From JANNFX01 sp040080075 (GTDB lineage Bacteria; Pseudomonadota; Alphaproteobacteria; Rhizobiales; Hyphomicrobiaceae): a stretch of DNA of 12,814 bases. Below are positions 1 through 7,451 of the stretch, piece by piece. The notes under the pieces were generated by a model. That model ran no database searches, had not been told where the DNA came from, and worked only from the letters and a program-made list of their open reading frames with translations. The stretch is from the NCBI GenBank assembly GCA_040080075.1, contig JBEBJD010000219.1, positions 1 through 12,814 of the forward strand, read 5' to 3'. The first letter of the stretch is position 1; the number at the start of each line of letters is the position of its first letter. The position numbers were made by a program, and so were the translations under genes.

Positions 1-497
1 CGGCCGCAGAATTCGCAATCGTTGCGCTCCCCTTCCTGATGTTCTGTTTCGGAATCATGGGTTATGGCCTTTATTTCTTCACGACGACGGGTTTGGAAGT
101 CGGCGTTGAGTCGGCGGCCCGGCAGATCCGCACGGGCCAAGCCCAGAATGGCGGGCTGACTAAGGCTCAATTCAAGCAGCTTATTTGCAATGCCGCGGGC
201 TCATTCATCGATTGCAGCGATTCGAAAATCAGGGTCCACATTCAGTCGGCTCCCAATTGGGCAGGCGTCGTCCCGACACCCTGTTTGGGTGCAGCAGGCA
301 CGTTGTCGGCGGCGGCTGGCCAGGGAACGGATGCCGTTTCAGCGTCGGCGGGCGGAGCAAGCCAGGCCGTGCTGGTGACTGTTTGCTACGAATGGACCGT
401 GGCGCAGGCCCTGCCGTATCTGATGCTCGGCAATATGGGCAACGGTTCTTCGGTCATTCAGGCAGCGGCGACGTTCCGTACCGAGCCCTACCAGTAA
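1..497 (+). CDS. TadE-like pilus assembly protein (5' partial)
   Basis: The frame is open from the left edge (first full codon at base 3) and ends with TAA at 495-497, so the start lies outside the window. The first visible residues, AAEFAIVALPFLM, followed by a hydrophobic stretch and then a Glu (TTTGLEVGVESAARQ), are the TadE/TadG signature: a Glu-Phe motif at the head of a single N-terminal membrane helix, as in pseudopilins. The family takes part in Flp/Tad pilus assembly at the cytoplasmic membrane, with the C-terminal part in the periplasm. The rest, about 120 residues, is Ala/Gly/Ser-rich with four cysteines. The ATG at 39 lies inside the membrane helix and is not the start. The next gene, 72 bases downstream, is a second TadE-like protein, so this is probably the tail of a tad operon. 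The family is clear; which paralogue (TadE, TadF or TadG) is not. Confidence 0.85.
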   Translation, partial: AAEFAIVALPFLMFCFGIMGYGLYFFTTTGLEVGVESAARQIRTGQAQNGGLTKAQFKQLICNAAGSFIDCSDSKIRVHIQSAPNWAGVVPTPCLGAAGTLSAAAGQGTDAVSASAGGASQAVLVTVCYEWTVAQALPYLMLGNMGNGSSVIQAAATFRTEPYQ

Positions 498-569
498 GCT
501 TTTCGTCCCGTCATGCGAGTGGCACGCAATTCCACTTGCCAATCACCCGGTCATACCTTGAGAGGTCTC

Positions 570-1190
570 ATGTCACGCGTCTCTTTCTACAAGCTGTCAC
601 GCAAGGCAAACGTTTTGGCGGCAAGACTGCGCCGCAATTGCGAAGGCGTCGCGGCGGTCGAGTTCGGGCTTTTGGCGCCAGTTCTACTTGTCATGCTGCT
701 TGGCACGGTCGAACTCAGCCGGGCCATCTCAATTGACCGCAAGTTCGGATTGGTCACGTCGACGATCGCCGACTTGATTGCCCGTGAAAAGTCGGTGACG
801 GCTGCGGACGTGACTGCCATGTACGATATTGTCGATCATCTAATGAAGCCATGGGACGCCTCGACCCTTCAGCTTGCGATCATTCCGGTAAAGTCGAGTC
901 CGACCAACGGCGCTGACACCAAGGTTTACGCTGCGACGACCAACAGGCCGTCGCTTCATGGCGCACCGCAGGCAGCAAAGTGCGCTGCTTACACGCTGAC
1001 AGCTAATATGTTGGCTCCGGCAACAAGTGTCATCGTGATCGAGACCAGCTATTCGTTCAGGCCCATGTTTGTAGGATCAATTATCGGCAGCTCGACGTGG
1101 ACCGACAAGGCTGTCCTCAGCCCTCGCAATAGCTGCGTCGACTTCGATTCACCGTCGAATTGTGTTTCAAACTGCTGGGCTGGTGGTTGA
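570..1190 (+). CDS. TadE/TadG-like pilus assembly protein
   Basis: A protein of 206 residues. After a basic N-terminus (about residues 1-25, Arg/Lys-rich) comes the motif GVAAVEFGLLAPVLLVMLLG, which is the TadE hallmark: a Glu-Phe at the start of a single hydrophobic helix, here residues ~28-50. The remaining ~155 residues should be periplasmic, and three cysteines sit in the last 20 residues (CVDF, NCVSNCW). The family works in Tad/Flp pilus biogenesis. I chose the ATG at 570 because AGAGG lies at 561-565 with a 4-base spacer and because it gives the usual short basic leader. The in-frame ATG at 513 has no visible ribosome site and would add 19 residues of no family character. It follows the other TadE-like gene in the same direction and is probably co-transcribed with it. 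The next gene, a TetR regulator, appears unrelated. Confidence 0.85.
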   Translation: MSRVSFYKLSRKANVLAARLRRNCEGVAAVEFGLLAPVLLVMLLGTVELSRAISIDRKFGLVTSTIADLIAREKSVTAADVTAMYDIVDHLMKPWDASTLQLAIIPVKSSPTNGADTKVYAATTNRPSLHGAPQAAKCAAYTLTANMLAPATSVIVIETSYSFRPMFVGSIIGSSTWTDKAVLSPRNSCVDFDSPSNCVSNCWAGG

Positions 1191-1248
1191 TTGAGGAGCC
1201 GGGCCGCATCCGGCGTTGCTAAGTTGACGCGTGCTATCTATTGCTATT

Positions 1249-1278
1249 GCCTGGCCCGGGGCTGACAATGGGCCGGGC
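1249..1278 (+). terminator. GC-rich stem-loop after the tad-like genes
   Basis: GCCTGGCCC at 1249-1257 pairs with GGGCCGGGC at 1270-1278 (eight Watson-Crick pairs and one G-T wobble) around a 12-base loop. It lies 59 bases after the stop of the second TadE-like gene. No run of T follows (the next bases are TAAGTACC), so it is not a textbook intrinsic terminator. It may still mark the end of the tad transcript or stabilise its 3' end. The rest of the 185-base gap between 1191 and 1375 shows nothing else I can identify. Confidence 0.3.
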
Positions 1279-1375
1279 TAAGTACCGAAGAGGCCGGCTG
1301 CAAACGAATGTAGCGGGTGGCCATATGATCCGCTGAACCCTTTAGCATCCGTCAGCGGCAGTGAGACCAAGTGCC

Positions 1376-1990
1376 ATGGGCCGGCGTTCAGTGCATACAG
1401 CCGAGCAGTTGCGCGAGGTTATCCTCGATGCATCTATCGGCATTCTGCAAGAGCAAGGGCTGCAGGGGCTGTCTGCGCGCGAAATTGCGCGCCGTATCGA
1501 CTATTCCCCAGGTACGCTCTACAATGTATTCGAGAACCTCGATGACATTGTTCTGACCATCGAGGGGCGAATGCTCGATGGCCTCGCCGCCGTGCTTGAA
1601 GCATTACCTGACGAGCCCGATCCCCGCCGGGACGTTCGCAATCTGGCGCACGCCTATTTGGCGTATTCCCACGAGCATCCGAAACTCTGGAATTTGCTTT
1701 TTGAGCATCACCTGCCTGCCGGGCGCGATGTGCCTGAGTGGTACAAGTCGAAACTCGACGGTCTGCTGGCGCGCGTGGAAAGTGCCGTTCGTCCGCTGCA
1801 ACCGCAAGCTGGCGAAGATGCTGTCAAACGCAGCGCGCGCGTCCTGTGGGCAGGCGTGCACGGTATTACGTCTCTATCAACGGCAGACAAACTGTCGAAC
1901 GTTACGTCCGACAGTGCCGCGCCGCTGATCGACGATCTGGTCGGTCTCTATCTGGCGGGCCTTGAGGCGCAGCACAAAGCGCAGGCCTGA
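1376..1990 (+). CDS. TetR/AcrR-family transcriptional regulator with WHG C-terminal domain
   Basis: A protein of 204 residues from the ATG. Residues ~8-60 form the TetR DNA-binding domain. The sequence LSAREIARRIDYSPGTLYNVF (as LSAREIAR-RIDYSPG-TLYNVF) has the expected helix-turn-helix layout, with the recognition helix ending in the conserved TLYxxF and then ExxDD. The C-terminal half contains VLWAGVHGITSL (~157-168), the motif that names the WHG domain (TetR_C_33), where the ligand pocket and dimer interface lie. The ligand cannot be read from sequence. An in-frame GTG at 1361 would add five residues (MRPSA). Neither start has a convincing Shine-Dalgarno sequence, and the ATG is chosen because MGRRS leads directly into the domain. 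The gene is monocistronic and converges on the DUF457-like gene, with only 27 bases between the stops. TetR regulators often control a neighbour, but the nearest candidates here (tad genes, membrane hydrolase) give no firm hint. Confidence 0.9.
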   Translation: MGRRSVHTAEQLREVILDASIGILQEQGLQGLSAREIARRIDYSPGTLYNVFENLDDIVLTIEGRMLDGLAAVLEALPDEPDPRRDVRNLAHAYLAYSHEHPKLWNLLFEHHLPAGRDVPEWYKSKLDGLLARVESAVRPLQPQAGEDAVKRSARVLWAGVHGITSLSTADKLSNVTSDSAAPLIDDLVGLYLAGLEAQHKAQA

Positions 1991-2017
1991 GCCTGTCTGT
2001 AGTCCCTGGCCGGTCAC

Positions 2018-2827
2018 TTAGTGTTTAGGCGGAAGCGGAGCAGGATTGGGGATGGAGCCGGTCGTCAATCGTGGCTCGGCGGAATCTGTGCCCGCAAGAT
2101 TGCCCGGAACATTGACAATACCAAACCAGCCTTTGTCCGGCAGCAGTCTCTGACTAAGGCCTGCCCACAGGTCACGAGACGAGATTCCGTCCGCAAAGGT
2201 CTTGGCGGGGGGAGTCAAAGTAAACAGCCCCGCAGCGGCCGCTGCCATAGCGATCGATGCGTAGGGGTGCCGGCTGTCATAAAGCTTCAGGGCCGTTCCA
2301 AATGAGGATTTTATGTGAACGTCCATCACATCGACCGAATACATTTCATCCAATGTCAGGTGGACCAAGTAACCTGCGAACATGAAGCCGGCGGCCAGCC
2401 AAGCCACGCCTTCATGGCGGCCCAGTACGGATGCGAACACGACGGCCGTTGCAATCGAAGAGAACGCCGCTGCCAGGATCGAGTGCCAAATGCCGCGGTG
2501 AACGGCCAAGCGATGAAAGATCATGTGCAGCCCATATCTAACGCCCACAAGCGTTCCCAGCCACAAGATCCACAGTTCTGCAATCGAGTAGTTAAGGGCG
2601 AATGAGAAGAGGACAGCAAACGAGAAGAAGATGCCAAGCCCCGCGAACATGGCTTTGCTTGGCCGCGATTCCTTGAGGTCGATGTCGGGCAGGACCGATC
2701 CCAAGACGCCGGCCATGGTAACCGCGATCAGATTTTCCGGCGCCACAACGTCGGCTGCCAGTGTCAGTGTCGCGAGGGCGCCCGCGACGACGGTCCCGGC
2801 CGCGATGTGGGTGGTAAAATTGGCCAT
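2018..2827 (-). CDS. YdjM/DUF457-type membrane-bound metal-dependent hydrolase
   Basis: A protein of 269 residues with several hydrophobic helices (about 10-46, 62-105, 115-135, 142-158 and a weak one near 193-207). It has the pattern of the YdjM (LexA-regulated, putative inner-membrane hydrolase) family: H7 near the N-terminus, the acidic motif LPDIDLKESRP with D48 and D50, HRGIWHS with H110 and H115, and GYLVHLTLDE with H156 and D160. These His and Asp residues are the presumed metal ligands, and the substrate is unknown for the family. The last ~50 residues (TGSIPNPAPLPPKH at the end) are Pro-rich and probably disordered. The start is well supported: GGAGG (2837-2841, read on the minus strand) lies nine bases before the ATG. 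It diverges from the cation transporter gene across a 205-base gap. I see no LexA-type box there. Confidence 0.85.
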   Translation of the reverse strand: MANFTTHIAAGTVVAGALATLTLAADVVAPENLIAVTMAGVLGSVLPDIDLKESRPSKAMFAGLGIFFSFAVLFSFALNYSIAELWILWLGTLVGVRYGLHMIFHRLAVHRGIWHSILAAAFSSIATAVVFASVLGRHEGVAWLAAGFMFAGYLVHLTLDEMYSVDVMDVHIKSSFGTALKLYDSRHPYASIAMAAAAAGLFTLTPPAKTFADGISSRDLWAGLSQRLLPDKGWFGIVNVPGNLAGTDSAEPRLTTGSIPNPAPLPPKH

Positions 2828-2897
2828 GTTCGAAAGCCTCCGGAAAGCGGGGTCAAAATTCTAGATGCAATCAAAACTAGGCTGCGATTCGGGGGGC

Positions 2898-2922
2898 AAA
2901 AGGGAGTTGGACATGTCCCTTT
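2898..2922. promoter_or_regulatory. Nested palindrome in divergent promoter region (possible operator)
   Basis: AAAGGGA (2899-2905) is the reverse complement of TCCCTTT (2916-2922), and inside the same stretch GGACATGTCC (2909-2918) is a perfect 10-base palindrome. It sits 70-95 bases upstream of the DUF457-type gene start on one side and about 110 bases upstream of the CDF start on the other. A binding site for a dimeric regulator serving one or both genes is a fair inference. The regulator is unknown; the nearby TetR gene is one candidate. The rest of the 205-base gap (2828-3032) shows no clear -35/-10 pair by eye. Confidence 0.35.
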
Positions 2923-3032
2923 GGATGTGGATAAGACGGGGCAAGGCCACCTTTTCGAGAAAGTGACGTTGCGTGCGAGCGCCGGGCTGGGCTGCGGTCA
3001 GCCCATGCTCAATTGAAGGGGATCGAAATTTC

Positions 3033-3959
3033 ATGACTGGGCAGCAAATGTTGCAAGATGCCGGTCTCCAGCGTGTCGCGGCAGCCAATATTGGCGTTGC
3101 CCTGGCTGTGCTCGCTTTGAAGACAATCTCCTATCAGTTGACGGGGAGCGTGGCGCTCTACTCTGATGCCCTCGAAAGCATCGTCAATGTGCTGACTGCA
3201 GTCGTCGCATTTGTGGCGCTGCGAATAAGTGCCATGCCAGCCGACAGAGGCCACCCTTTTGGCCACCACAAAGCCGAGTATCTGTCATCGGTTGTCGAAA
3301 GTGTGCTGGTGATTTTGGCGGCCATCGCCATTTTCCGCGAAGCCTATTTCGCATTTGTTGCGCCTCGTTTGCTGACCGAGCCTGTTCAGGGTCTGGCGGT
3401 CAATGGGCTGGCCACGATCATTAATGCCGGGTGGTCGTGGTATCTGATCCGCTACGGACGCCGCCATTCATCTCCGGCTCTCGTTGCCGATGGCTGGCAC
3501 CTCGTAACGGACGTGGTCACGTCAGCCGGTGTTTTGGCAGGCCTCGTACTGGCACTGGCCAGCGGGTTGACTTTTCTAGACCCGTTGATGGCCGCACTCG
3601 TGGCCTTGAACATCCTATGGGCCGGCTACCGCATCGCAATGATGTCGTTCGATGGGTTGATGGACCGTTCGGCCGATGCGGGCACCCAAACCCGCATACG
3701 CGAGGCCATATTGCTCAGTGGCGAAGGGGCGCTTGAGGCCCATGATATCCGCACGCGCAGCGCGGGCCGGGCGACGTTCATCGAGTTTCATTTGGTAGTG
3801 CCAGGTTTTATGTCCGTCGAGAATGCCCATGCCATCTGCGACCGCATCGAGACCACGTTGCAGGCCACCTTGCAGGGGGTAGATGTATCCATTCACGTTG
3901 AACCCGATACCAAAATGAAGGCCCAAGCCCGTGGAACCGTCGATTTACGCGGGCCGTGA
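3033..3959 (+). CDS. Cation diffusion facilitator (CDF) family transporter
   Basis: A protein of 308 residues, the normal length for a bacterial CDF proton-driven divalent-metal exporter in the inner membrane. Six helices are expected in residues ~15-205, followed by the cytoplasmic ferredoxin-like dimerisation domain (~210-290). TM2 carries YSDALESIVNV, and the loop after it has PADRGHPFGHHKAEY, a signature of the family. TM5 has ADGWHLVTDVVTS with H156 and D160, two of the four site-A metal ligands. Aligned with FieF, the two TM2 ligands (Asp-Asp) become E48 and N52. This E/N form is, to my knowledge, shared by a large proteobacterial CDF subgroup, so the protein is probably active, but the metal (Zn, Fe, Co, Mn) cannot be assigned. 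The tail has SIHVEPDTK in the His-containing cytoplasmic motif position. The ATG at 3033 has AAGGGGA at 3016-3022. An in-frame GTG at 2973 would add 20 atypical residues. Confidence 0.93.
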   Translation: MTGQQMLQDAGLQRVAAANIGVALAVLALKTISYQLTGSVALYSDALESIVNVLTAVVAFVALRISAMPADRGHPFGHHKAEYLSSVVESVLVILAAIAIFREAYFAFVAPRLLTEPVQGLAVNGLATIINAGWSWYLIRYGRRHSSPALVADGWHLVTDVVTSAGVLAGLVLALASGLTFLDPLMAALVALNILWAGYRIAMMSFDGLMDRSADAGTQTRIREAILLSGEGALEAHDIRTRSAGRATFIEFHLVVPGFMSVENAHAICDRIETTLQATLQGVDVSIHVEPDTKMKAQARGTVDLRGP

Positions 3960-4000
3960 CGGGCGCTGACTGCATGGCATACAACTTATTTTTGAGGTAT

Positions 4001-4052
4001 TGTTCCGTATGGAACAGACTGGGTGCACGGGACTTGCATTGTTCCCAGAACA
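4001..4052 (+). promoter_or_regulatory. Two TGTTC...GAACA dyads upstream of the FecR-domain gene
   Basis: A perfect dyad TGTTCC-GTAT-GGAACA lies at 4001-4016 and a second, TGTTC-CCA-GAACA, at 4040-4052. Their centres are 37-38 bases apart, between three and four helical turns. The ACACGTGT palindrome (4052-4059) and a T-rich stretch follow, then the ribosome site at 4069-4074. Two similar half-site pairs in a 124-base leader suggest an operator bound by a dimer at two places, perhaps cooperatively. The half-sites resemble LexA boxes of alphaproteobacteria, but the spacing does not fit (N6 and N3 between GTTC and GAAC). Confidence 0.4.
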
Positions 4053-4083
4053 CACGTGTTTTATTTTTGGGGAGTGACCCGCC

Positions 4084-5196
4084 ATGCGTTATTGGAAATT
4101 TCCCGCTGCCGCTTTGGTGCTTTTTTCATTGAGCACCCCTGCGAGGGCTGAACTCATTGGGGCTACACTTAAGGTCGTCAATCAAGTTACTGCGCAATTT
4201 AATCGCGATACGCGCACGCTGATCGAAGGCGATGGCGTCAGTCAGGACGAGGTTATCGCGGTCGCCTCTGATGCCCTCAGCGAGCTGGTGTTCAAAGACG
4301 AGACCAAGTTGGCATTAGGTCCGGGCTCGCAAATGAAGCTCGATAAGTTTGTCTATGATCCCGAGAAAACGAGTGGCTCGATTGCCGTCAATTTGCTCAA
4401 AGGCACCTTCCGCTTCATGACGGGCGTTGCCGACAAGCCAACGTATGTCATCCGCACACCCGCCGCTTCAATCACGGTTCGCGGCACCATCTTTGACGTT
4501 TATGTTCTGGCCGACGGCACGACCTGGCTTTTGCTGCATGAAGGTGCGGTTGCGGTGCGCAATCAGCGCGGCAAGTGCAGTTTGCTCAATTCACCTGGAC
4601 ATCTGATCCGGGTCACGGCAAGCGGTGAAGTGGGCATTCCTGTCAACTGGGATGACATGCCCGGTAGTAATGGCGTGCCATTTGACCGGGCGTTTCCGTT
4701 TGTGGGTTCGCCGCCTTCGATGGACCCCAGACCGGTGTTTACGCGCGATGCGGTCTTGACCATGCCGGCGGCCAGTTCGAAGGGCTCACAGAGTTGCGAT
4801 GAGACCGAGGAAGAACCCAAAAGACCCACGCCGCAGCGGGCGGGCGACGATGACAATGGCCCCAAAGTGAGAAAGCCTGTGCGGCGCGCGGCCGAGGACG
4901 ACGGCAAGCCGGTCAAGAAGTCCGTCAAGCGCGTGACCAATGAAGATGACAAGCCCAAGTACAAGCCCAATAAGCCCACCAAGATTGTAGTTTACGATAA
5001 GCCGAAAAAGACCAAGCGCCCGCGTGACAAGAAATACGATGACGAAAAAGTTGCTAAGGGCGCGGCAGCTCTGGCCATTATTGGCATCGCCGCCGGAATT
5101 GCACTGAGCAAAGGCAAGGGTGGCGGCGGTCACAAGCCGGGCGGCTATGGCGGCGGCGGCCACAAGCCGGGCGGCTATGGTGGCGGTGGATACTGA
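4084..5196 (+). CDS. Secreted FecR-domain protein with charged linker and Gly-rich tail
   Basis: A protein of 370 residues. Residues 1-22 are a signal peptide (basic start, hydrophobic core, ending TPARA before ELIG), so the body is exported. Residues ~45-165 match the FecR fold: ALSELVFKDETKLALGPGSQMKLDKFVYD, then LLKGTFRFMTG, then the hallmark VIRTPAASITVRGTIFDVYV. After ~235 comes a long Lys/Arg/Asp/Glu/Pro-rich linker to ~320, then a hydrophobic segment (AAALAIIGIAAGIALS, ~328-343), and finally a Gly-rich tail with two copies of HKPGGYGGGG. Unlike FecR proper, there is no neighbouring ECF sigma factor or N-terminal anti-sigma region, so this is the stand-alone periplasmic or surface type of unknown ligand. 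GGGGAG at 4069-4074 supports the ATG. It converges on the CHASE2 cyclase gene with 18 bases between stops. I infer a functional link because both have extracytoplasmic domains and, as I recall, often lie side by side in this group. Confidence 0.88.
   Translation: MRYWKFPAAALVLFSLSTPARAELIGATLKVVNQVTAQFNRDTRTLIEGDGVSQDEVIAVASDALSELVFKDETKLALGPGSQMKLDKFVYDPEKTSGSIAVNLLKGTFRFMTGVADKPTYVIRTPAASITVRGTIFDVYVLADGTTWLLLHEGAVAVRNQRGKCSLLNSPGHLIRVTASGEVGIPVNWDDMPGSNGVPFDRAFPFVGSPPSMDPRPVFTRDAVLTMPAASSKGSQSCDETEEEPKRPTPQRAGDDDNGPKVRKPVRRAAEDDGKPVKKSVKRVTNEDDKPKYKPNKPTKIVVYDKPKKTKRPRDKKYDDEKVAKGAAALAIIGIAAGIALSKGKGGGGHKPGGYGGGGHKPGGYGGGGY
5131..5190 (+). repeat. Two 30-bp tandem repeats in the FecR-protein gene tail
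   Basis: Units 5131-5160 and 5161-5190 differ only at wobble positions near the end of the second unit. Each encodes HKPGGYGGGG, and a partial third unit (the final Tyr) ends the gene. The repeat is coding and in frame, so unit number can change without shifting the frame. Confidence 0.9.
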
Positions 5197-5214
5197 CGGA
5201 GATTAGAACCGCCT

Positions 5215-7392
5215 TCAGGTCTGACTTGGTCCTTCTTTGATCTGAGCGGCATAGACCGCCCATAGCCGGTCGAGCGCCGGCCAGTTGGCACGGCGGCACA
5301 ATTCGAGCGCGACGCCCGCGTCTGCGGCATCACCGCGAGCCAGGCTGGCCAACAGCCTGGCGTGGTTGTCTTTGAGCGAGGCAAACGCCGTGCTCCCGCC
5401 ACTGCTCTCATCGCCAGCAACCGCGTACATACGCTCCTGGCGGTCCTTGCCGCGCAGCGCCTGAACTCCGATTTCGAGGAGCGCGAAACCATCGGCCAGT
5501 TTCGCAGTTTTCTCGCCGCACAAGATGGGCGCACCAAAAATTTTTGTGGCTTCTTCCAGGCGCGACGCGGTGTTGACCGGGTCGCCGATGATGGAATAAT
5601 TGACCCGCTGCGGCGAGCCCACGTTGCCAACCGAACAGGGGCCGGTATTGACGCCAATTCCCATGCGCACGAGGCGTGGCTCCTTGCCATGAAGAGCCGC
5701 TTCTGCCGCCCACTGCTGGTTCAGCTCATCGAGCCGGGACATCATGCGCAGGGCCGCCCGCAGGGCTTGTGGCGCGTGAGTGGGGTCATAAAGCGGCGCA
5801 TTCCAGAACGCCATCACCGCATCACCCATGAATTTGTCGATGGTCCCGCGTTCGTCCAGAATGATGTCCGTCATCGGTGTGAATACGCTGTTGACAAAGG
5901 CGATCACTTCGTCAGCCGCCATACCTTCGGACAATCGCGTGAAGCCGCGCACATCGGCTATCAACATGGTGATTTCGCGGGTCTCGCCGCCGAGCTTTAA
6001 TTTGCCCGGATCGGCCGCTAATTGCTCGACCATGGATGGCGCAAGATAATGACTGAAAGCGGAGCGGACGCGCGCACGCTCGGTTTCAGCCTTCATGTAG
6101 TTGAACAATGAGCCGGCCATATACAGCATGACCAGAGTAATTGCGGGATAAACGGGATCGAGCAAGACACCACTACCAGTGAATGCCAGCCACGATCCTG
6201 CCGCGACCGCTAGCAAGGCAGCTGCGCCCACGGCAGCGGCGGTAACCGGCTGCGACCGCTGCAACAGCCAGGCAATCAAGGCCCCGCCGCCAAGGATTAA
6301 CATGAGTTCGGCGCCCGTCGCCCACGACGGCCGCACGAGGCCGCCGCCCGCCAGCATCTGTTCCAGTGCCTGGGCATGGACCTCGACACCAGGCACCGAA
6401 GCGTCCAACGGCGTTGCGCGCAGGTCGAGAAGGCCGGTTGCGCTCGAACCAATGATAATATGGCGGCCGGCAAGTTCTGCACGGTCAACATTTCCGCTCA
6501 ACAGCTCATGAGCAGAAATGTAATGAGCCCTGTCGAAGGCGGCAAAGTGCAGCCACATCTGCCCATCGCCGTCGCTGTAGAGAACTTTCTCTCCCACACG
6601 CAGGCTATCCAATCCGGCGTGCTGACCGAATGCCTCAATGCCGCTGCCGGCCGAGGAGCGGACAAATAGGGTGGTGGCTTTTTCGGCCAGGCGCAGTTGT
6701 TCTATGGCGAGCGAGGGATAGAGCGTGCCGCCAATTGAAACGAACAGCGGCACGCGGCGCACAATCTGGTCGTGCTCGGGCAGCCAGTTGACGGCGCCAA
6801 TACCTTTGGCCTTTTCCGAAAGTATGGTGAGGCTGGGAGTGCCTCCGGAGAAGCGGGGTACAAAAATCTTGGGATCGTCGCCAGCCACGGCATAACTGGC
6901 TTTGGGAGCGGGAAGTACGCGCCCAGTGACCGCGGGCTCGCCGGATATTCCGACGGCGACGCTGGCCTTCTCAAACGCACCGGCAAGACGGCTGTCGTTG
7001 CTGGGCAGCAGGCTTGCCTGTTCAAGAAGTGGTTGAAGGGCTGGCACATCGCGCAATTGCTGGGCCAATTCGTTGGCCGAAAAGCGGTCTGGCTCGGCCA
7101 GCACGATATCGAAGGCGATGGTCGCCGCGCCAGCCTCGCGGAGCCGGTCAACAATATCGGCAAGACGAGTTCGTGGCCATGGCCACTGTCCGAGGCGATC
7201 AAGAGACGCATCGTCGATGTCTATGACGCGGACCGGATGCCCCTCGGCGGCAAGGCGAGGCTGAAGCCGTTGGTAAGTGTCAAACACCGACAATCGCAAC
7301 CGGGCGACGGCGTGCGGGTCCGCAATGCGCAGGCCACAGGCCAAGACGAGCAGGGCAAGGGTGAGCACAAGTTGCTTGGATGGCCAGCGCAA
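5215..7392 (-). CDS. CHASE2-domain adenylate cyclase (class III)
   Basis: A protein of 725 residues from the TTG at 7392. The order is: TM1 (~7-20); extracytoplasmic CHASE2 sensor (~25-345, with VIDIDDASLDRLGQWPWPR and FDIVLAEPD); three closely spaced helices (~360-435); and a class III cyclase domain (~455-640). All catalytic residues are present: metal-binding D480 (IADVRGF) and D524 (KFMGD), adenine-selecting K520 and D604 (IGDPVN), and transition-state N607 and R611. ATP rather than GTP is therefore the predicted substrate and cAMP the product. A ~75-residue tail of unknown role follows. The start is uncertain. The open frame continues upstream into repeats, and a basic stretch (RPKRHCRKSTKKKR) lies just before TM1 with no start codon of its own. 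In-frame alternatives are ATG 7551, inside the repeat, and GTG 7368. TTG 7392 follows a weak AAGAAG/GAGA region. Confidence 0.9.
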   Translation of the reverse strand: MRWPSKQLVLTLALLVLACGLRIADPHAVARLRLSVFDTYQRLQPRLAAEGHPVRVIDIDDASLDRLGQWPWPRTRLADIVDRLREAGAATIAFDIVLAEPDRFSANELAQQLRDVPALQPLLEQASLLPSNDSRLAGAFEKASVAVGISGEPAVTGRVLPAPKASYAVAGDDPKIFVPRFSGGTPSLTILSEKAKGIGAVNWLPEHDQIVRRVPLFVSIGGTLYPSLAIEQLRLAEKATTLFVRSSAGSGIEAFGQHAGLDSLRVGEKVLYSDGDGQMWLHFAAFDRAHYISAHELLSGNVDRAELAGRHIIIGSSATGLLDLRATPLDASVPGVEVHAQALEQMLAGGGLVRPSWATGAELMLILGGGALIAWLLQRSQPVTAAAVGAAALLAVAAGSWLAFTGSGVLLDPVYPAITLVMLYMAGSLFNYMKAETERARVRSAFSHYLAPSMVEQLAADPGKLKLGGETREITMLIADVRGFTRLSEGMAADEVIAFVNSVFTPMTDIILDERGTIDKFMGDAVMAFWNAPLYDPTHAPQALRAALRMMSRLDELNQQWAAEAALHGKEPRLVRMGIGVNTGPCSVGNVGSPQRVNYSIIGDPVNTASRLEEATKIFGAPILCGEKTAKLADGFALLEIGVQALRGKDRQERMYAVAGDESSGGSTAFASLKDNHARLLASLARGDAADAGVALELCRRANWPALDRLWAVYAAQIKEGPSQT

Positions 7393-7451
7393 GGATGGGT
7401 CTCGTTTCTTCTTAGTCGATTTCCGGCAATGCCGTTTGGGCCTGCCATCTG

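Noticed and set aside
1991..2017. Bidirectional terminator between the TetR and hydrolase genes
   Set aside because: Only a weak 5-pair CAGGC/GCCTG stem at the TetR end was found, with no T-run on either strand.
4001..4052. LexA (SOS) boxes upstream of the FecR gene
   Set aside because: GTTC and GAAC half-sites are present but with 6 and 3 bases between, not the 7-base spacing of alphaproteobacterial LexA sites.
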